This document shows, one piece after another, positions 8,946 through 17,998 of a DNA stretch of 64,000 nt; position 1 is the first letter of the stretch; every line of letters begins with the position of its first letter. The DNA comes from Nocardioides psychrotolerans (lineage in GTDB: Bacteria > Actinomycetota > Actinomycetes > Propionibacteriales > Nocardioidaceae): the NCBI RefSeq assembly GCF_900113685.1, contig NZ_FOQG01000015.1, positions 1 to 64,000 on the forward strand, in the 5' to 3' direction. The position numbers and the translations under genes were made by a program. The notes beneath the pieces are model-generated. The model was not told where the DNA came from and ran no database searches. It was given only the letters and a program-made list of their open reading frames with translations.

Positions 8946-9581
8946 GTGCGCGCCCTCCGGACCCTTCTGATCGCCCTCGTGGCGACCGTCGTGGCCGTCA
9001 CGGTGGGTGTCCTGATCGTGGGCAGCGACGAGCCGGCCCCCGTCCCGCCCGCCGCTGCGCCTCCACCGGTGACCTTGTCGTCGCTCGACACCGACGAGCT
9101 GCTGGTCGCCCGGACCGACTTCTGCACGTCGGTCCCCGAGGACGCCGTGGCCGACGCCGTGGCGGGCCCGGTCGAGGAGGTGGTCGCCTACGGCAACGGC
9201 CGGCGGGCGCGGATCGTCGGCTCGCTGCGCGACGTCGCCCACGAGTTCAGCTGCGCGTGGAGCGCGACCGACGGCACGGTCGCACGGGCCTGGGTCTTCG
9301 CTCCCCCGGTGACCAGCGAGCGCGCCACGACCCTCGTGAAGTCAGCGCAGGGTGACACCGGGTGCTCACAGCTCGCCGGCGCCCCGTCGTACGGCGTGCC
9401 CTCCGTCGCGCTCACCTGCACCGAGGGCGGGAGTCGCCGTCAGTCGTTCCGGGGGCTCTTCGGCGATGCCTGGCTGACCTGCCAGCTGACGGCCCCTGCA
9501 GCGGTGCCCGTCGAGGCCCTCACCGAGCGCACCAGCCGCTGGTGCGCGGCCGTGGTCCAGTCCGCTGCGCCGGTGGAGTGA
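8946..9581 (+). CDS. Secreted or membrane-anchored protein of unknown function
   Basis: A 211-aa protein with an N-terminal hydrophobic anchor ([21 protein letters not shown]), a Pro/Ala linker and an extracellular domain with six cysteines, including the pairs around TDFCTS, FSCAW, TGCSQ, LTCTE, LTCQL and RWCAAV. This resembles the DUF3558-like exported proteins of actinobacteria, but I do not recognise it firmly. GTG at 8946 was chosen; GTG at 8940 is also possible. Divergent from the amylosucrase gene with only 40 bp between start codons. Confidence 0.75.
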   Translation: MRALRTLLIALVATVVAVTVGVLIVGSDEPAPVPPAAAPPPVTLSSLDTDELLVARTDFCTSVPEDAVADAVAGPVEEVVAYGNGRRARIVGSLRDVAHEFSCAWSATDGTVARAWVFAPPVTSERATTLVKSAQGDTGCSQLAGAPSYGVPSVALTCTEGGSRRQSFRGLFGDAWLTCQLTAPAAVPVEALTERTSRWCAAVVQSAAPVE

Positions 9582-9633
9582 TCGAGCGGCTGATGCGCGG
9601 GTCGTTCTCCTGCGGAGCGTGCCGACCCGGGCC

Positions 9634-9639
9634 TAGCGT
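9634..9639 (+). promoter_or_regulatory. -10-like box for the metalloprotease gene
   Basis: TAGCGT, 6 nt before the GTG at 9646 with no ribosome-binding site between. Probable leaderless promoter. Confidence 0.4.
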
Positions 9640-9645
9640 GTCCGC

Positions 9646-11550
9646 GTGCAGCAGCCCACCCGGCGGACCCTCGCCAGCGTCGTCGTCCTGACCTCCGTGG
9701 TCGGGGGCCTCGCGGCCCTCGCCGCCCCCACTGCGTCCGTGGCTGCATCGGTGGCTGCGTCGGACGTTGACCCGACCCACCGGGCGACCACCTCCGGCAA
9801 GGTCTACGTCGTCGACCCGGCGCCGGAGGGCATCGCACCGCCTGCCGCTGCACCGGAGACACGGACGGCGCTGCGCCGCAGCTTCACCCTGCACAGCAAG
9901 CCGGGCTCGCAGCGCACGATCTTCCTCGACTTCGACGGAGCAGGAGTCAGCGGCACCGCGTGGAACGCGGAGACGGGACTGCCCGCCGGCAACCACCCGG
10001 CCTGGGACCCGGCCGGCGACGGTGCCACCTTCTCCTCCTCCGAGCTGGCCACGGTCCAGGACATCTGGGCTCGGGTCGCCGAGGACTACGCGCCCTTCGA
10101 TGTCGACGTCACCACGGCCGACCCGGGCGCCGCGGCGATCACGCGCGAGGGCGCCGGGGACCAGGTCTTCGGCACCCGTGCCCTCATCACCCCCAGCGAC
10201 GCGGCCATCGCTGCGATCTGCGGTGGCGGGTGCGGCGGCGTGGCCTTCATCGACGTCTTCGACGAGCCCGACGCCCACAGCCAGTTCCAGCCGGCCTGGA
10301 TCTTCCCGCAGGCGCTGAGCGACGACCCCAAGGCGATCGCGGAGGCGGTCGCCCACGAGGTGGGCCACAACTTCGGTCTGGACCACGACGGCCAGGGCGG
10401 CGCCGAATACTACGAGGGCCACGGCGCCTGGGCGCCGATCATGGGGGCCAGCTACGGCCGCCCGATCACCCAGTGGAGCAAGGGCGACTACACCTCCGCC
10501 ACGCGGTCCGGCCAGGACGACGTCGCCATCATCGCCGCCAACGGTGCGCCCCACCGCGCCGACGAGGACGGCGGCACGCGCGGCACGGCCAGCAGCGCGC
10601 TGCCGACCAGCGCGCCGGCGTACGTCTCGAAGCGCAGCGACGTCGACTACTTCGCGCTCGGCACGTGCTCGGGTGCCGTCACGCTGACCGGGACGGTCGC
10701 GGCGGTCAGCCCCGACCTGGACCTCCAGGTCCAGCTGGTCGACGACGTCGGTGCCATCCTCGCCACCGCCAACCCGAGCTCGGCCGCCGTCGACCTCGAC
10801 GTGGCCTCCGGGCTCGGCGCCACGCTCACGCAGGGCGTGGCGAGCGGCATCTACTTCGCCGAGGTCGACGGTGTCGGCAACGGCTCGCCGTCGAGCGGGT
10901 ACGACGACTACGGCAGCCTCGGCGCCTACCGGTTGGCCGTCACGGGCTGCGGCGGTGCGCCTGAGCCCGAGCCGGTGGCGCCGGGGGTTCCCGGCTCCCC
11001 GGCCGCGACCCGCGACGTCAGCGCCCAGACCATCACGCTCACCTGGACCGCACCCACCACCGGTGGGCCGATCAGCGGCTACGAGGTGCGCCTCGACGCC
11101 GGCGCCTGGTCACCCGCCTCCGGCTCGCTCACCCACACGTTCGGCGCGGTCTCGTCCGCGGCCCACACGCTCGAGGTGCGCGCCACGAGCACGGTCGGTG
11201 CAGGACCAGTGGCGAGCCTGAGCGTCCCGGCAGTGGTGACCACACCCGGCGCCCCCGTGATCGGTCAGGCCAGCTCGGGCGCGCGCGGCGGCGCCGTCAC
11301 CGCGGTCGTGCGCTGGCAGCCCCCGACCGGCACCGGCGGGTCGGCCGTCGACGGCTACCAGATCGTCGCCCACAAGCTCAACAGTGCGGGTGCGGTCGTG
11401 CGGACCCTCACCAGCCAGGTCGTCGGCGCAGGCTTCCGCTCCGGATCGCTGGGCCTGCCCGCCGGGCGCTACCGTTTCGCCGTACGGGCTCACAACGCCG
11501 TGGGCTTCGGTGCGCTCAGCGCGCGGTCCAACGCCGTCACCGCCCGCTGA
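9646..11550 (+). CDS. Secreted reprolysin-like zinc metalloprotease with fibronectin III repeats
   Basis: A 634-aa exported protease. Signal peptide at about 1-35 (LASVVVLTSVVGGLAALAAP). The catalytic domain spans about 80-310 with zinc motif HEVGHNFGLDHDG (HExxHxxGxxH) and a following Met-turn APIMGAS, as in metzincins. Residues about 320-440 look like a pre-peptidase C-terminal beta domain (DVDYFAL... AYRLAVTGC). Two fibronectin type III modules follow, with WTAPTTGGPISGYEV and WQPPTGTGGSAVDGYQI as matching core strands. It probably degrades extracellular protein and adheres to polymer through the Fn3 modules. GTG start; no Shine-Dalgarno sequence. Confidence 0.88.
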   Translation: MQQPTRRTLASVVVLTSVVGGLAALAAPTASVAASVAASDVDPTHRATTSGKVYVVDPAPEGIAPPAAAPETRTALRRSFTLHSKPGSQRTIFLDFDGAGVSGTAWNAETGLPAGNHPAWDPAGDGATFSSSELATVQDIWARVAEDYAPFDVDVTTADPGAAAITREGAGDQVFGTRALITPSDAAIAAICGGGCGGVAFIDVFDEPDAHSQFQPAWIFPQALSDDPKAIAEAVAHEVGHNFGLDHDGQGGAEYYEGHGAWAPIMGASYGRPITQWSKGDYTSATRSGQDDVAIIAANGAPHRADEDGGTRGTASSALPTSAPAYVSKRSDVDYFALGTCSGAVTLTGTVAAVSPDLDLQVQLVDDVGAILATANPSSAAVDLDVASGLGATLTQGVASGIYFAEVDGVGNGSPSSGYDDYGSLGAYRLAVTGCGGAPEPEPVAPGVPGSPAATRDVSAQTITLTWTAPTTGGPISGYEVRLDAGAWSPASGSLTHTFGAVSSAAHTLEVRATSTVGAGPVASLSVPAVVTTPGAPVIGQASSGARGGAVTAVVRWQPPTGTGGSAVDGYQIVAHKLNSAGAVVRTLTSQVVGAGFRSGSLGLPAGRYRFAVRAHNAVGFGALSARSNAVTAR

Positions 11551-11598
11551 CCGCCGCCCGCTGACCGCCGCCCGCCGAGTCGGCGCGATGTTGCAGGG

Positions 11599-12723
11599 CT
11601 AGTTGGCCTCGGCCTCGGCCCTGTCGGTGCCGCGACGCCAGCGGATGCCGGCCTCAAGGAAGCCGTCGAGGTCGCCGTCGAAGACCGACGTGGGGTTGCC
11701 GACCTCGTAGCCCGTGCGCAGGTCCTTGACGACCTGGTAGGGGTTGAGCACGTAGTTGCGCATCTGGTCGCCCCAGCTTGCCTGGACGTCGCCGCGCAGC
11801 CCGTCGAGGTGGGCCTTCTCCTCGGCCTTCTTGAGCGCGAGCAGCTTGGCCTTGAGCACGACCATGGCGCTCGCCTTGTTCTGCAGCTGGCTCTTCTCGT
11901 TCTGGCAGGAGACGACCGTGCCGGTCGGGATGTGCGTGAGGCGCACCGCGGAGTCGGTCGTGTTGACCGACTGACCACCGGGGCCACCGGAGCGGTAGAC
12001 GTCGGTGCGGATCTCCTCGTCGGGCACGTCGATCTCGTCGGTCTGCTCGAGCACGGGGACGACCTCGACCGCGGCGAAGCTGGTCTGTCGGCGGCCCTGG
12101 TTGTCGAAGGGGCTGATCCGGACGAGGCGGTGGGTGCCGGCCTCGACGCTCAACGTGCCGTAGGCGTAGGGAGCGTGGATGGCGAAGGTGGCCGACTTGA
12201 GGCCGGCCTCCTCGGCGTAGGAGGTCTCGTAGACCTCGACGGGGTAGTTGTGCTGCTCGGCCCAGCGGACGTACATCCGCATGAGGGTCTCGGCGAAGTC
12301 GGCGGCATCGACGCCGCCGGCGCCGGCGCGGATGCTGACCAGCGCCTCGCGGGCGTCGTACTCGCCGTTGAGGAGGGTGCGGACCTCGAGGCCCTCGACG
12401 GACTTCTTGATCCGGTTGAGCTCGATCTCAGCCTCGGCCAGCGCCGACTCGTCGCCCTCCTCGGCGCTGAGCTCCAACATGATCTGGAGGTCCTCGATGC
12501 GGTCGGTCAGCGACTCGAAGCGGTCGACCTCGCCCTGGATCGCGGAGAGACGGCCGGTGACGCGCGTGGCGTTGGCCTGGTCGTCCCACAGGTCGGGTGC
12601 GGCGACCTGGTCGGCCAGGTCGGCGATCTCGGTGCGCATGGCGGTGATGTCGAGCACCTGCTCGATGGTGCGCATCGTCGCTCGGAGCGTCTTGATCTGG
12701 GTGTCGTAATCCGGGCCTGCCAC
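11599..12723 (-). CDS. prfB: Peptide chain release factor 2
   Basis: A 374-aa class I release factor that reads UGA and UAA. The GGQ motif is in [18 protein letters not shown], and the RF2 specificity tripeptide SPF is in [13 protein letters not shown]-terminal helical domain and C-terminal tail are complete. The frame is continuous, so there is no programmed +1 frameshift as in E. coli. The start is GTG (VAGPDYD); the open frame upstream runs into the CAP gene. A TAACCT box sits 8 nt upstream with no ribosome-binding site, suggesting a leaderless message. prfB upstream of ftsEX and smpB is the common actinobacterial order. Confidence 0.97.
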   Translation of the reverse strand: MAGPDYDTQIKTLRATMRTIEQVLDITAMRTEIADLADQVAAPDLWDDQANATRVTGRLSAIQGEVDRFESLTDRIEDLQIMLELSAEEGDESALAEAEIELNRIKKSVEGLEVRTLLNGEYDAREALVSIRAGAGGVDAADFAETLMRMYVRWAEQHNYPVEVYETSYAEEAGLKSATFAIHAPYAYGTLSVEAGTHRLVRISPFDNQGRRQTSFAAVEVVPVLEQTDEIDVPDEEIRTDVYRSGGPGGQSVNTTDSAVRLTHIPTGTVVSCQNEKSQLQNKASAMVVLKAKLLALKKAEEKAHLDGLRGDVQASWGDQMRNYVLNPYQVVKDLRTGYEVGNPTSVFDGDLDGFLEAGIRWRRGTDRAEAEAN

Positions 12724-12731
12724 AAGGGGCA

Positions 12732-12737
12732 AGGTTA
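12732..12737 (-). promoter_or_regulatory. -10-like box for prfB
   Basis: TAACCT on the minus strand, 8 nt before the prfB GTG. No Shine-Dalgarno sequence in between. Confidence 0.35.
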
Positions 12738-12767
12738 CGGGTCGGACGTGGGCGCGTCGATCCGGGC

Positions 12768-13217
12768 TCAGCCCTTGCGGCCGAAGACCTGCGCGGCGTA
12801 CCAGGTGCCGTCCTCGCTGCGGCGCGCTCCGCTGCCCAGCAGGCGGAACTCGCGGTCGAGGATGTTGGCCCGGTGACCGGTGGACCTCATCCAGCCCTGG
12901 AGGACCAGCTCGACGCCGGTGGCGTAGCCGTAGGCGACGTTCTCCCCCGCCTTGCGGAGCCCGCACTCCTTCAGGACCGGCCCGAGGTCCTGGTGGAACA
13001 TCCGTTCCTGCGCTGCCATCCGCTTGGCCTGGCGCACCGCGAAGCGCTGCACGCAGTCGTTGCCGCGCAGCTTGACCCGGTCGCGCAGCGCGCGGACCTC
13101 ATTGGTAGTCACCGTGATCGCCGACTGGTACGTCGACTCGGGCGTCCGCGCCTCGGCCGGGCTCGCGACGAGCACCGCGAGCGCGAGCGCGGCGGCCACG
13201 AGGATCCGAGAGAGCAT
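12768..13217 (-). CDS. Secreted CAP-domain protein (first of two paralogues)
   Basis: A 149-aa exported protein: signal peptide [23 protein letters not shown], then a CAP (SCP/PR1) domain. The motifs [25 protein letters not shown] and [10 protein letters not shown] are the conserved CAP strands, and the His of the GH-N motif plus the Glu of GENVAYG form the cavity. Two cysteines (NDCVQRF, KECGLR) probably pair. Function of bacterial CAP proteins is mostly unknown. ATG lies 7 nt after a TAGCGT box. It is a tandem duplicate of the next gene. Confidence 0.9.
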   Translation of the reverse strand: MLSRILVAAALALAVLVASPAEARTPESTYQSAITVTTNEVRALRDRVKLRGNDCVQRFAVRQAKRMAAQERMFHQDLGPVLKECGLRKAGENVAYGYATGVELVLQGWMRSTGHRANILDREFRLLGSGARRSEDGTWYAAQVFGRKG

Positions 13218-13224
13218 GGCTCCG

Positions 13225-13230
13225 ACGCTA
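13225..13230 (-). promoter_or_regulatory. -10-like box for the first CAP gene
   Basis: TAGCGT on the minus strand, 7 nt before the ATG. Confidence 0.4.
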
Positions 13231-13290
13231 ATGACGTGCTCGGGGACCCGCATCGTCCGATCGGTCGGTCCTGCATGGCCCCGGGAGGGG

Positions 13291-13746
13291 TCAGCGCCGG
13301 CCGAACACCTGCGCGGCATACCAGGTGCCGTCGGCGCCCTGGCGTGCTCCGACACCGAGGAGCGCGAAGTCGTTGTCGAGGATGTTGTGCCGGTGGCCCG
13401 CGGACTTCATCCAGCCCTTCTTGACCACCCAGCTGCCGGAGGAGTAGCCGTAGGCGACGTTCTCCCCGACCTTGCTCAGCCCGCAGGTGGTGAGGATCGG
13501 GCCGAGGTCCTGGTGGAACATCTCCTGCTGGGCGGCCATGCGCTTGGCCTGGCGGACCGCGAAGCGCTGCACGCAGCCGTTGACCCTGACCTTGAGCCGA
13601 TCGTGCGCGACCCGGGCCTGGTTGGTCGCGGCGAAGGCGGAGGACTGGTAGCCCTGCTCCGGGGTCTTCGCCTCGGCGGGGCTCATGGTCGCGACCCCGA
13701 GCGTCGTCATGGTCAGGCAGAGGGCAGCCAGGATCCGAGGGAGCAT
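13291..13746 (-). CDS. Secreted CAP-domain protein (second paralogue)
   Basis: A 151-aa paralogue of the preceding gene, with signal peptide MLPRILAALCLTMTTLGVATMSPAEA and the same domain. [42 protein letters not shown] and [10 protein letters not shown] are near-identical blocks, showing a recent tandem duplication. The ATG at 13746 was preferred to one 21 nt upstream because a TACCGT box stands 7 nt before it and the signal peptide begins there, matching the paralogue. Each copy appears to have its own promoter. Confidence 0.9.
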   Translation of the reverse strand: MLPRILAALCLTMTTLGVATMSPAEAKTPEQGYQSSAFAATNQARVAHDRLKVRVNGCVQRFAVRQAKRMAAQQEMFHQDLGPILTTCGLSKVGENVAYGYSSGSWVVKKGWMKSAGHRHNILDNDFALLGVGARQGADGTWYAAQVFGRR

Positions 13747-13753
13747 GACCTCG

Positions 13754-13759
13754 ACGGTA
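13754..13759 (-). promoter_or_regulatory. -10-like box for the second CAP gene
   Basis: TACCGT on the minus strand, 7 nt before the ATG. Position relative to the start is the same as in the paralogue. Confidence 0.4.
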
Positions 13760-13843
13760 GCGAGCAAGAGCCCTTTCGGCCACCCTTTCGGGTGAAGTGC
13801 TGGCGGAGCCTCACCGCGGGTTGACCCCGACTCGGGCCCGTTC

Positions 13844-14296
13844 TCATCCCGCCTCGTCAGGCGCGACGACGGCCGACCCGGTGGCGCCGACGACGGGACG
13901 GTCGGGCGAGCCGGGCACGGTGAGCGGCAGGTCGAGCGGCGCGCGCAGGTCGACGACGACGCGGGTCGCCTCGACGCGCACGTCGTAGGAGAGCCCCGGG
14001 AAGCGTCGGTGGGCGCCCACGTCGGTGAGGTAGGAACGCACCGCCTCGCGCGCCTGCGCCTCGGTGAGCTCGAGCCGGTCCTGGCTCACCCCACCCTCGT
14101 AGACGTCGGTGCCGGTGGCACCCAGGTCGGCACCGCGCAGCGCTGCCCCGTCGGCGAGCGTGTCGAGGCTCTGCCGTTGCAGGTAGGCCGCGGACGCGTC
14201 GATCACCATCGCGATCGTCATCAGGAGGAAGACCGCGAAGCCACAGATGAGCACGATGGAGGAGCCACGCTCGTCCCGTGCTCGCGCGGCACTCAT
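13844..14296 (-). CDS. TadG-like pilus assembly protein
   Basis: A 150-aa protein with the N-terminal DERGSSIVLICGFAVFLLMTIAMVIDASAAYLQRQSLDTLADGAAL pattern region. A short basic head, one membrane helix and the QRQSLDTLADGAALRGA segment are the mark of Flp pilus TadG/TadE-type pseudopilin-like proteins. The rest is a beta-rich domain outside the membrane. Last gene of the leftward tad operon. The start overlaps the upstream gene's stop by 4 bp (ATGA), so translation is coupled. It should be idle if pilus assembly is blocked by the split tadA. Confidence 0.8.
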   Translation of the reverse strand: MSAARARDERGSSIVLICGFAVFLLMTIAMVIDASAAYLQRQSLDTLADGAALRGADLGATGTDVYEGGVSQDRLELTEAQAREAVRSYLTDVGAHRRFPGLSYDVRVEATRVVVDLRAPLDLPLTVPGSPDRPVVGATGSAVVAPDEAG

Positions 14297-14748
14297 CGGA
14301 CCTCCTGGTATTGCCCGACAGGCACCACGTGGGTGGCGTCCAGCGCAAAGCTGGGCTTGTCGCCACCGAGCACCTCCGGCATCAGCGGCAGGTCGACGCG
14401 GGAGGAGATCCGCACGGTGATGACCGCTCCCCCGCTGTGACAGCTCGTGCCCGGCGACTCGCACGTGACCCGCACCGTCAGCGGCACGTCCTCGAGCCCC
14501 TGGTCTGTCATCGCCTGCCGCGCCGCCTGCTCGGCACGACGCTGGCCCTCCGCGTCGCTCGGCGCCAACGCATAGGCCCGACCGGCTGCGCGAGCAGCCG
14601 CGCTGGTGCCGAAGGCACCCTTCTGCACCTCGAAGACCGACAGCACGATCCACAGCGTCGGGATGAGCAGGAGGATGCCCAACCAGGTCAGCTCGACGAC
14701 GGCGCTGCCGCGCTCACCGCGCTCGCCGCGCGGCCGCGGGCTGCTCAC
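14293..14748 (-). CDS. TadE-family pilus protein
   Basis: A 151-aa pseudopilin-like protein: a basic head, then RGSAVVELTWLGILLLIPTLWIVLSVFEVQKGAFG, the typical TadE head and helix with the Glu five residues into the hydrophobic stretch that is required for prepilin-like processing and assembly. The ASAAARAAGRAYAL segment and two cysteines in the outer domain (VTCES, GTSCHS) follow. GTG start overlapping the upstream gene by 4 bp. Part of the tad operon. Confidence 0.85.
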   Translation of the reverse strand: MSSPRPRGERGERGSAVVELTWLGILLLIPTLWIVLSVFEVQKGAFGTSAAARAAGRAYALAPSDAEGQRRAEQAARQAMTDQGLEDVPLTVRVTCESPGTSCHSGGAVITVRISSRVDLPLMPEVLGGDKPSFALDATHVVPVGQYQEVR

Positions 14749-15137
14749 GGCCGCTCCTCGATCGCGTGACCGGCGACGTCGAGCTCGATGGCAGGCCCGC
14801 CCAGGCCCAGGGCGGGGACCCGCGCGTGGATGGTGACCTCGATGGCGGGGGCGCCGTCGATGAGCACCCGTCGTACGGTGACGTCCTGGGCGTAACGGCC
14901 CGAGATCGCCTGGTCGACCTGCTCACGCGTCAGCGCGACACCCTCGCCCGGACCACGGTCGGCAGTCGCGGCGAGCCGTGCGCCCTCGGAGGCCGCTGCG
15001 GCCAGGGTGTTGCGCACGAACATCACCAGCGCGACCTGGACGATGCCGAGCACGAGCGGCACGAGGACGACGATCACCAGCACGACGTCGACGACCGCCG
15101 CGCCACGCTGGGAGCGGGCACGCAGCCGGTGCAGCAC
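14745..15137 (-). CDS. Second TadE-family pilus protein
   Basis: A 130-aa protein with RSQRGAAVVDVVLVIVVLVPLVLGIVQVALVMFVRNTLAAAASEGARLAA. Head, helix and NTLAAAASEGAR segment match TadE-like minor pilins, but Asp stands where Glu is usual in the helix start. The following 70 residues form a small outer domain. Its start touches the stop of the pilin-like gene (shared base at 15137). Confidence 0.82.
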   Translation of the reverse strand: MLHRLRARSQRGAAVVDVVLVIVVLVPLVLGIVQVALVMFVRNTLAAAASEGARLAATADRGPGEGVALTREQVDQAISGRYAQDVTVRRVLIDGAPAIEVTIHARVPALGLGGPAIELDVAGHAIEERP

Positions 15138-15334
15138 TACTGCACCGAGTTGAGCGCCGACCTCAGCATCTCGGTCAGCTCCTGGCGCGCGACGCCCCAG
15201 ATCGCCATCACGATGCCGGCCGACATGACGGTGACGAGCACCCAGCCCGGCACGTCACCACGCTCGTCTCGCTGACGTGGCGCGACGAGCGCGAGGTGGA
15301 GACGGGTGACGAGCAGCAGTGCGGTGTTCCCCAT
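15137..15334 (-). CDS. Small Flp-type pilin-like or DUF4244-like peptide
   Basis: A 65-aa peptide with a head ending RDERGDVPGWVLVTVMSAGIVMAIWG followed by ARQELTEMLRSALNSV. The length, single helix and place directly before tadE genes suggest the major Flp/Tad pilin of the operon. The ATG at 15334 has GGAAGGG upstream; an in-frame start 27 nt earlier lacks one. The processing motif (G-x4-E) is not canonical here, so a non-pilin accessory role is possible. Confidence 0.65.
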   Translation of the reverse strand: MGNTALLLVTRLHLALVAPRQRDERGDVPGWVLVTVMSAGIVMAIWGVARQELTEMLRSALNSVQ

Positions 15335-15357
15335 GGTGATTTCCCTTCCTGGAGGCT

Positions 15358-16299
15358 TCACGGAGTGGTCAGGTCGAGGCCCACGACGCCGGGCCAGAAG
15401 GCGAACAGGATCGTGATGGGGAGCACCAGGAAGACGACCGGGACCATCATCAGGATCTCCTTGCGCGCGGCGACCTCGATGAGCTCGCGCCGCCCTGCCT
15501 CACGTACGTCGGCGGCCTGCGCGTGCAGCACCTCGGCCAGCGGCGTGCCCCGCTCGACGGCCACGGCGATGCCCTGCGCGAAGCGGGACACCAGGCTCAG
15601 CCCGCTGGTCGCCGCCAGGTCGTCGAACGCAGTCGAGACCGGCTGCCCGGTGCGGACGGCCGCCAGGACGCGGGCCAGGTCGGCGGAGAGCTCGCCGCCG
15701 CTTCGTCCTACGACGCGGTCGAGGGCGGCCACCGGGCTCTCGCCGGCCGCGACGGCCAGCGCGAGCATCTCGGCGATCGTGGGGAACTCGGCCAGGATGC
15801 GGCGCTCGCGTGCCTTGACCTGGCCCGAGAGGTGGTTGTCGCGAGCGATGACGCCGAGGGCGAAGCCGATCGCACAGAGCACGACCAGCGTGACCTCGCC
15901 ACCCGGGCTGGTCAGGGTCTTCAGGACTCCGTAGGCGGCGACCAGCGCGAAGCCGGTCAGTCCCCAGAGGACCTGCTCGACGCGGAAGTCGTGGACGGAC
16001 TTGTCGATCGCGGCGCGCTGCATCCGGCGACGCACCGACGCCGAGCCACCGAGCACCCGCTCGACGCCGTCGGCCAACGACCGGAGGACCGGTCCGAACA
16101 CCCCTGCCGCGGCCGACGTCGGCGAGGTCGATGCGACCCGCAGCGCCGGGGTGCGACCCACCTGCGGCAGGTCCCGCACGTAGGGCAGGACCCGGGTCGC
16201 CAGCTGGGGGCGACCGATCACCCGCGCCCGCGCGACGACCAGCACGAGGCCGGCGCCGGCAAGCCCACCGAGCATGACACCCCACAGCAGCATGGTCAC
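15358..16299 (-). CDS. tadC: TadC-like inner-membrane platform protein (T2SF family)
   Basis: A 313-aa T2SF-domain protein. It has an N-terminal membrane helix, then the cytoplasmic T2SF fold at about residues 140-270 with VARDNHLSGQVKARERRILAEFPTIAEML, AALDRVV and GTPLAEVLHAQAADVREAGRRELIEVAARKEILMMVPVVFLVLPITILFAFWP (read in pieces), the last being the terminal membrane segment. It forms the membrane platform for pilus extrusion with TadB. GTG overlapping the tadB stop (GTGA) was chosen as the start; ATG two codons later is the alternative. Confidence 0.88.
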   Translation of the reverse strand: MTMLLWGVMLGGLAGAGLVLVVARARVIGRPQLATRVLPYVRDLPQVGRTPALRVASTSPTSAAAGVFGPVLRSLADGVERVLGGSASVRRRMQRAAIDKSVHDFRVEQVLWGLTGFALVAAYGVLKTLTSPGGEVTLVVLCAIGFALGVIARDNHLSGQVKARERRILAEFPTIAEMLALAVAAGESPVAALDRVVGRSGGELSADLARVLAAVRTGQPVSTAFDDLAATSGLSLVSRFAQGIAVAVERGTPLAEVLHAQAADVREAGRRELIEVAARKEILMMVPVVFLVLPITILFAFWPGVVGLDLTTP

Positions 16300-17150
16300 G
16301 ACAAGATCCGCCTCTCGACCGGGAGGCGGCCGATGCGCATCATCAGTCGGTAGGCCACCAGGCACAGCGAGGCACCGACCACGAGCACCACGACCCCGGT
16401 GGGCGAGGCGTAGCGGCGGATCACCTCCGACTGCAACGACATCATCAGCAGCACCAACCAGGGCGCGGCGACCGCGAGCCTGGCTCCGTTGACCGTCCAG
16501 GACTGGCGGGCCTCGAGCTCGGATCGCGTGTGAGCCTCGTCGCGCAAGTAGCCGGACAGGTTGCGCAGCAGCCGTCCGAGCTCGCCGCCGCCGACCTCTC
16601 GCGCGATCCGCAGGCCCTCGACGACCCGGTCCCCGACCGGGTCCGCGAGCCTGGCCTTGAGCCGGTCGAGGCAGTCGCCGAAGCGACCCGTCACCTGGTA
16701 GTCCAGGGCGAACGCGTCGAAGGCGTCGCGCAGCGGCTCAGGGCCTCGCACCGCCAGGCCGGCGAGGGCATCGGGCAACGACAACCCGGCTCGGACGGCG
16801 GAGGCGAGGTTGTCGACCGCCTCCGGCCAGACCTCGGCGAACTCCCGCTGACGACGCCGCGCCCGACCCGCGACGATCGCGACCGGGAGGTAGGCACCCA
16901 TCGCCCCGAACGTCAGCGCCACCGGAGCCGTGCGGGAGATGGCCTGGAGCACGACCGTGCAGACCGAGCCGGAGACCAGGCAGAGCAGGGCGAAGCCGGT
17001 CGGTGAGACGTCGCCGAGCCCGGCGCGGGCCAGCAGCCGAGCGCTGCGGCTCTCGCCCCGCGTGGGCCGAACGGCGCTGCGGGGCAGGAAGAAGGCGGAC
17101 CAGACGAGCAGCAGCCCGGTCCCGACGCCCAGCCCGACCAGCGCACCCAT
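16296..17150 (-). CDS. tadB: TadB-like inner-membrane platform protein (T2SF family)
   Basis: A 284-aa T2SF-domain protein with N-terminal helices (GALVGLGVGTGLLLVWSAFFLP, TGFALLCLVSGSVCTVVLQAIS) and the conserved cytoplasmic EVWPEAVDNLASAVRAGLSLPDAL motif, then FGDCLDRLKARLADPVGDRVVEGLRIAREVGGGELGRLLRNLSGYL in pieces. It ends with two membrane segments. It begins on the tadA stop codon (TGATG). Works with TadC and the TadA ATPase. Confidence 0.88.
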   Translation of the reverse strand: MGALVGLGVGTGLLLVWSAFFLPRSAVRPTRGESRSARLLARAGLGDVSPTGFALLCLVSGSVCTVVLQAISRTAPVALTFGAMGAYLPVAIVAGRARRRQREFAEVWPEAVDNLASAVRAGLSLPDALAGLAVRGPEPLRDAFDAFALDYQVTGRFGDCLDRLKARLADPVGDRVVEGLRIAREVGGGELGRLLRNLSGYLRDEAHTRSELEARQSWTVNGARLAVAAPWLVLLMMSLQSEVIRRYASPTGVVVLVVGASLCLVAYRLMMRIGRLPVERRILS

Positions 17151-17900
17151 CAGCGTCCCTCACCGAGGATCTGGTGGATGTCGAGGCCGGCCCGCTCGTA
17201 GAGCTCGGGCCGCGGCGGCATCCCGTTGGCGCGCTCGAGGTCGCCCCCGCGCCGCTCGAAGATCGTCTCGGTCTCGATGACGTCGTTCTCCACCCGGCCG
17301 GGCACCCCCACGATCTCGTCGACCCGACGGATCCCGTGCCGGTCGATGCCGAGGTGGACCACGAGGTCGACCGAGCTCGCCACCGTGGGCACGACGAAGC
17401 GGGCCGAGATGTTCTCCCCCGCCAGGAGCGGGAGCGTGCACATCTTCACCAGTGCCTCGCGCGCACTGTTGGCGTGCAGCGTGCCCATGCCGGGCAAACC
17501 GGCATTGAGCGCCAGCAGCAGGTCGAGGCACTCCTCGGAGCGGACCTCGCCGACGATGATCCTCGAGGGACGCATACGCAGGCTCTCCTTGACGAGGTCA
17601 CGCAGCCTGATCTCCCCCGTGCCCTCCAGCCCCGCCTGGCGGGTCTGCAGGGGCACCCAGTCCGGATGCGGGAAACGCAGCTCGAAGACTTCCTCGGCCG
17701 ACACCACCCGGTCCCCGCCCGGGATCGCCGCAGCCAGGCAGTTGAGCATGGTCGTCTTGCCCGTCTGGGTGCCTCCGGCGACCATCATGTTGAGCCCGGC
17801 CCGCACCGATGCCTCGAGGAACGCCGCCGCGCGCGGCGTCAGGCTGCCGAGCTCGACCAGGTCGGAGAGCCGCGCCGCCCGCAGCACGAACTTGCGGATG
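17150..17900 (-). pseudogene. tadA: tadA/cpaF secretion ATPase, C-terminal part cut off by the integrated element
   Basis: Encodes the last 250 or so residues of a TadA/CpaF ATPase. From IRKFVLRAARLSDLVELGSLT it runs through Walker A GGTQTGKTTMLN, Asp box SAEEVFELRF, RPSRIIVGEVRSEECLDLLLALNAG (Walker B region), MGTLHANSAREAL (His box) and a C-terminal domain. The N-terminal part is at 34344-34908. Joining the two across the 11-bp repeat gives 1305 nt without stop, 434 aa, a normal TadA length. In the integrated state it has no proper start: the frame stays open into element DNA to an ATG at 18304, but that sequence is unrelated. A short Walker-A-containing fragment might be made but would lack the N-terminal hexamer domain. 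Confidence 0.95.
17890..17900. other. attL core (11-bp direct repeat)
   Basis: ACTTGCGGATG, identical to 34344-34354. It encodes the IRK codons of tadA on the minus strand. The flanking bases differ between the copies (GAACTT versus TGACTT; GATGGA versus GATGTT), which sets the limits of the identity. Confidence 0.92.
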
Positions 17901-17919
17901 GAGTCCGCACGGCGAGCGC

Positions 17920-17959
17920 CTGACCTGCGGCGATGCGTGCCGCACCCAATCTGACCTGC
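17920..17959 (+). repeat. Two CTGACCTGC repeats near attL, candidate integrase arm sites
   Basis: CTGACCTGC occurs at 17920-17928 and 17951-17959, 31 bp apart. The inverted copy GCAGGTCAG is at 34310-34318 next to attR. Their placement just inside both ends fits arm-type sites bound by the integrase N-terminal domain. Confidence 0.6.
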
Positions 17960-17998
17960 ACGAATGTCGTTGGCGACCGTTGACGGGTTATGACCGTT

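Noticed and set aside
8906..9127. N-terminal extension of the amylosucrase frame to 9127
   Set aside because: It overlaps the divergent secreted-protein gene, is Arg/Ser-rich shadow sequence, and the family N-terminus starts at the GTG at 8905.
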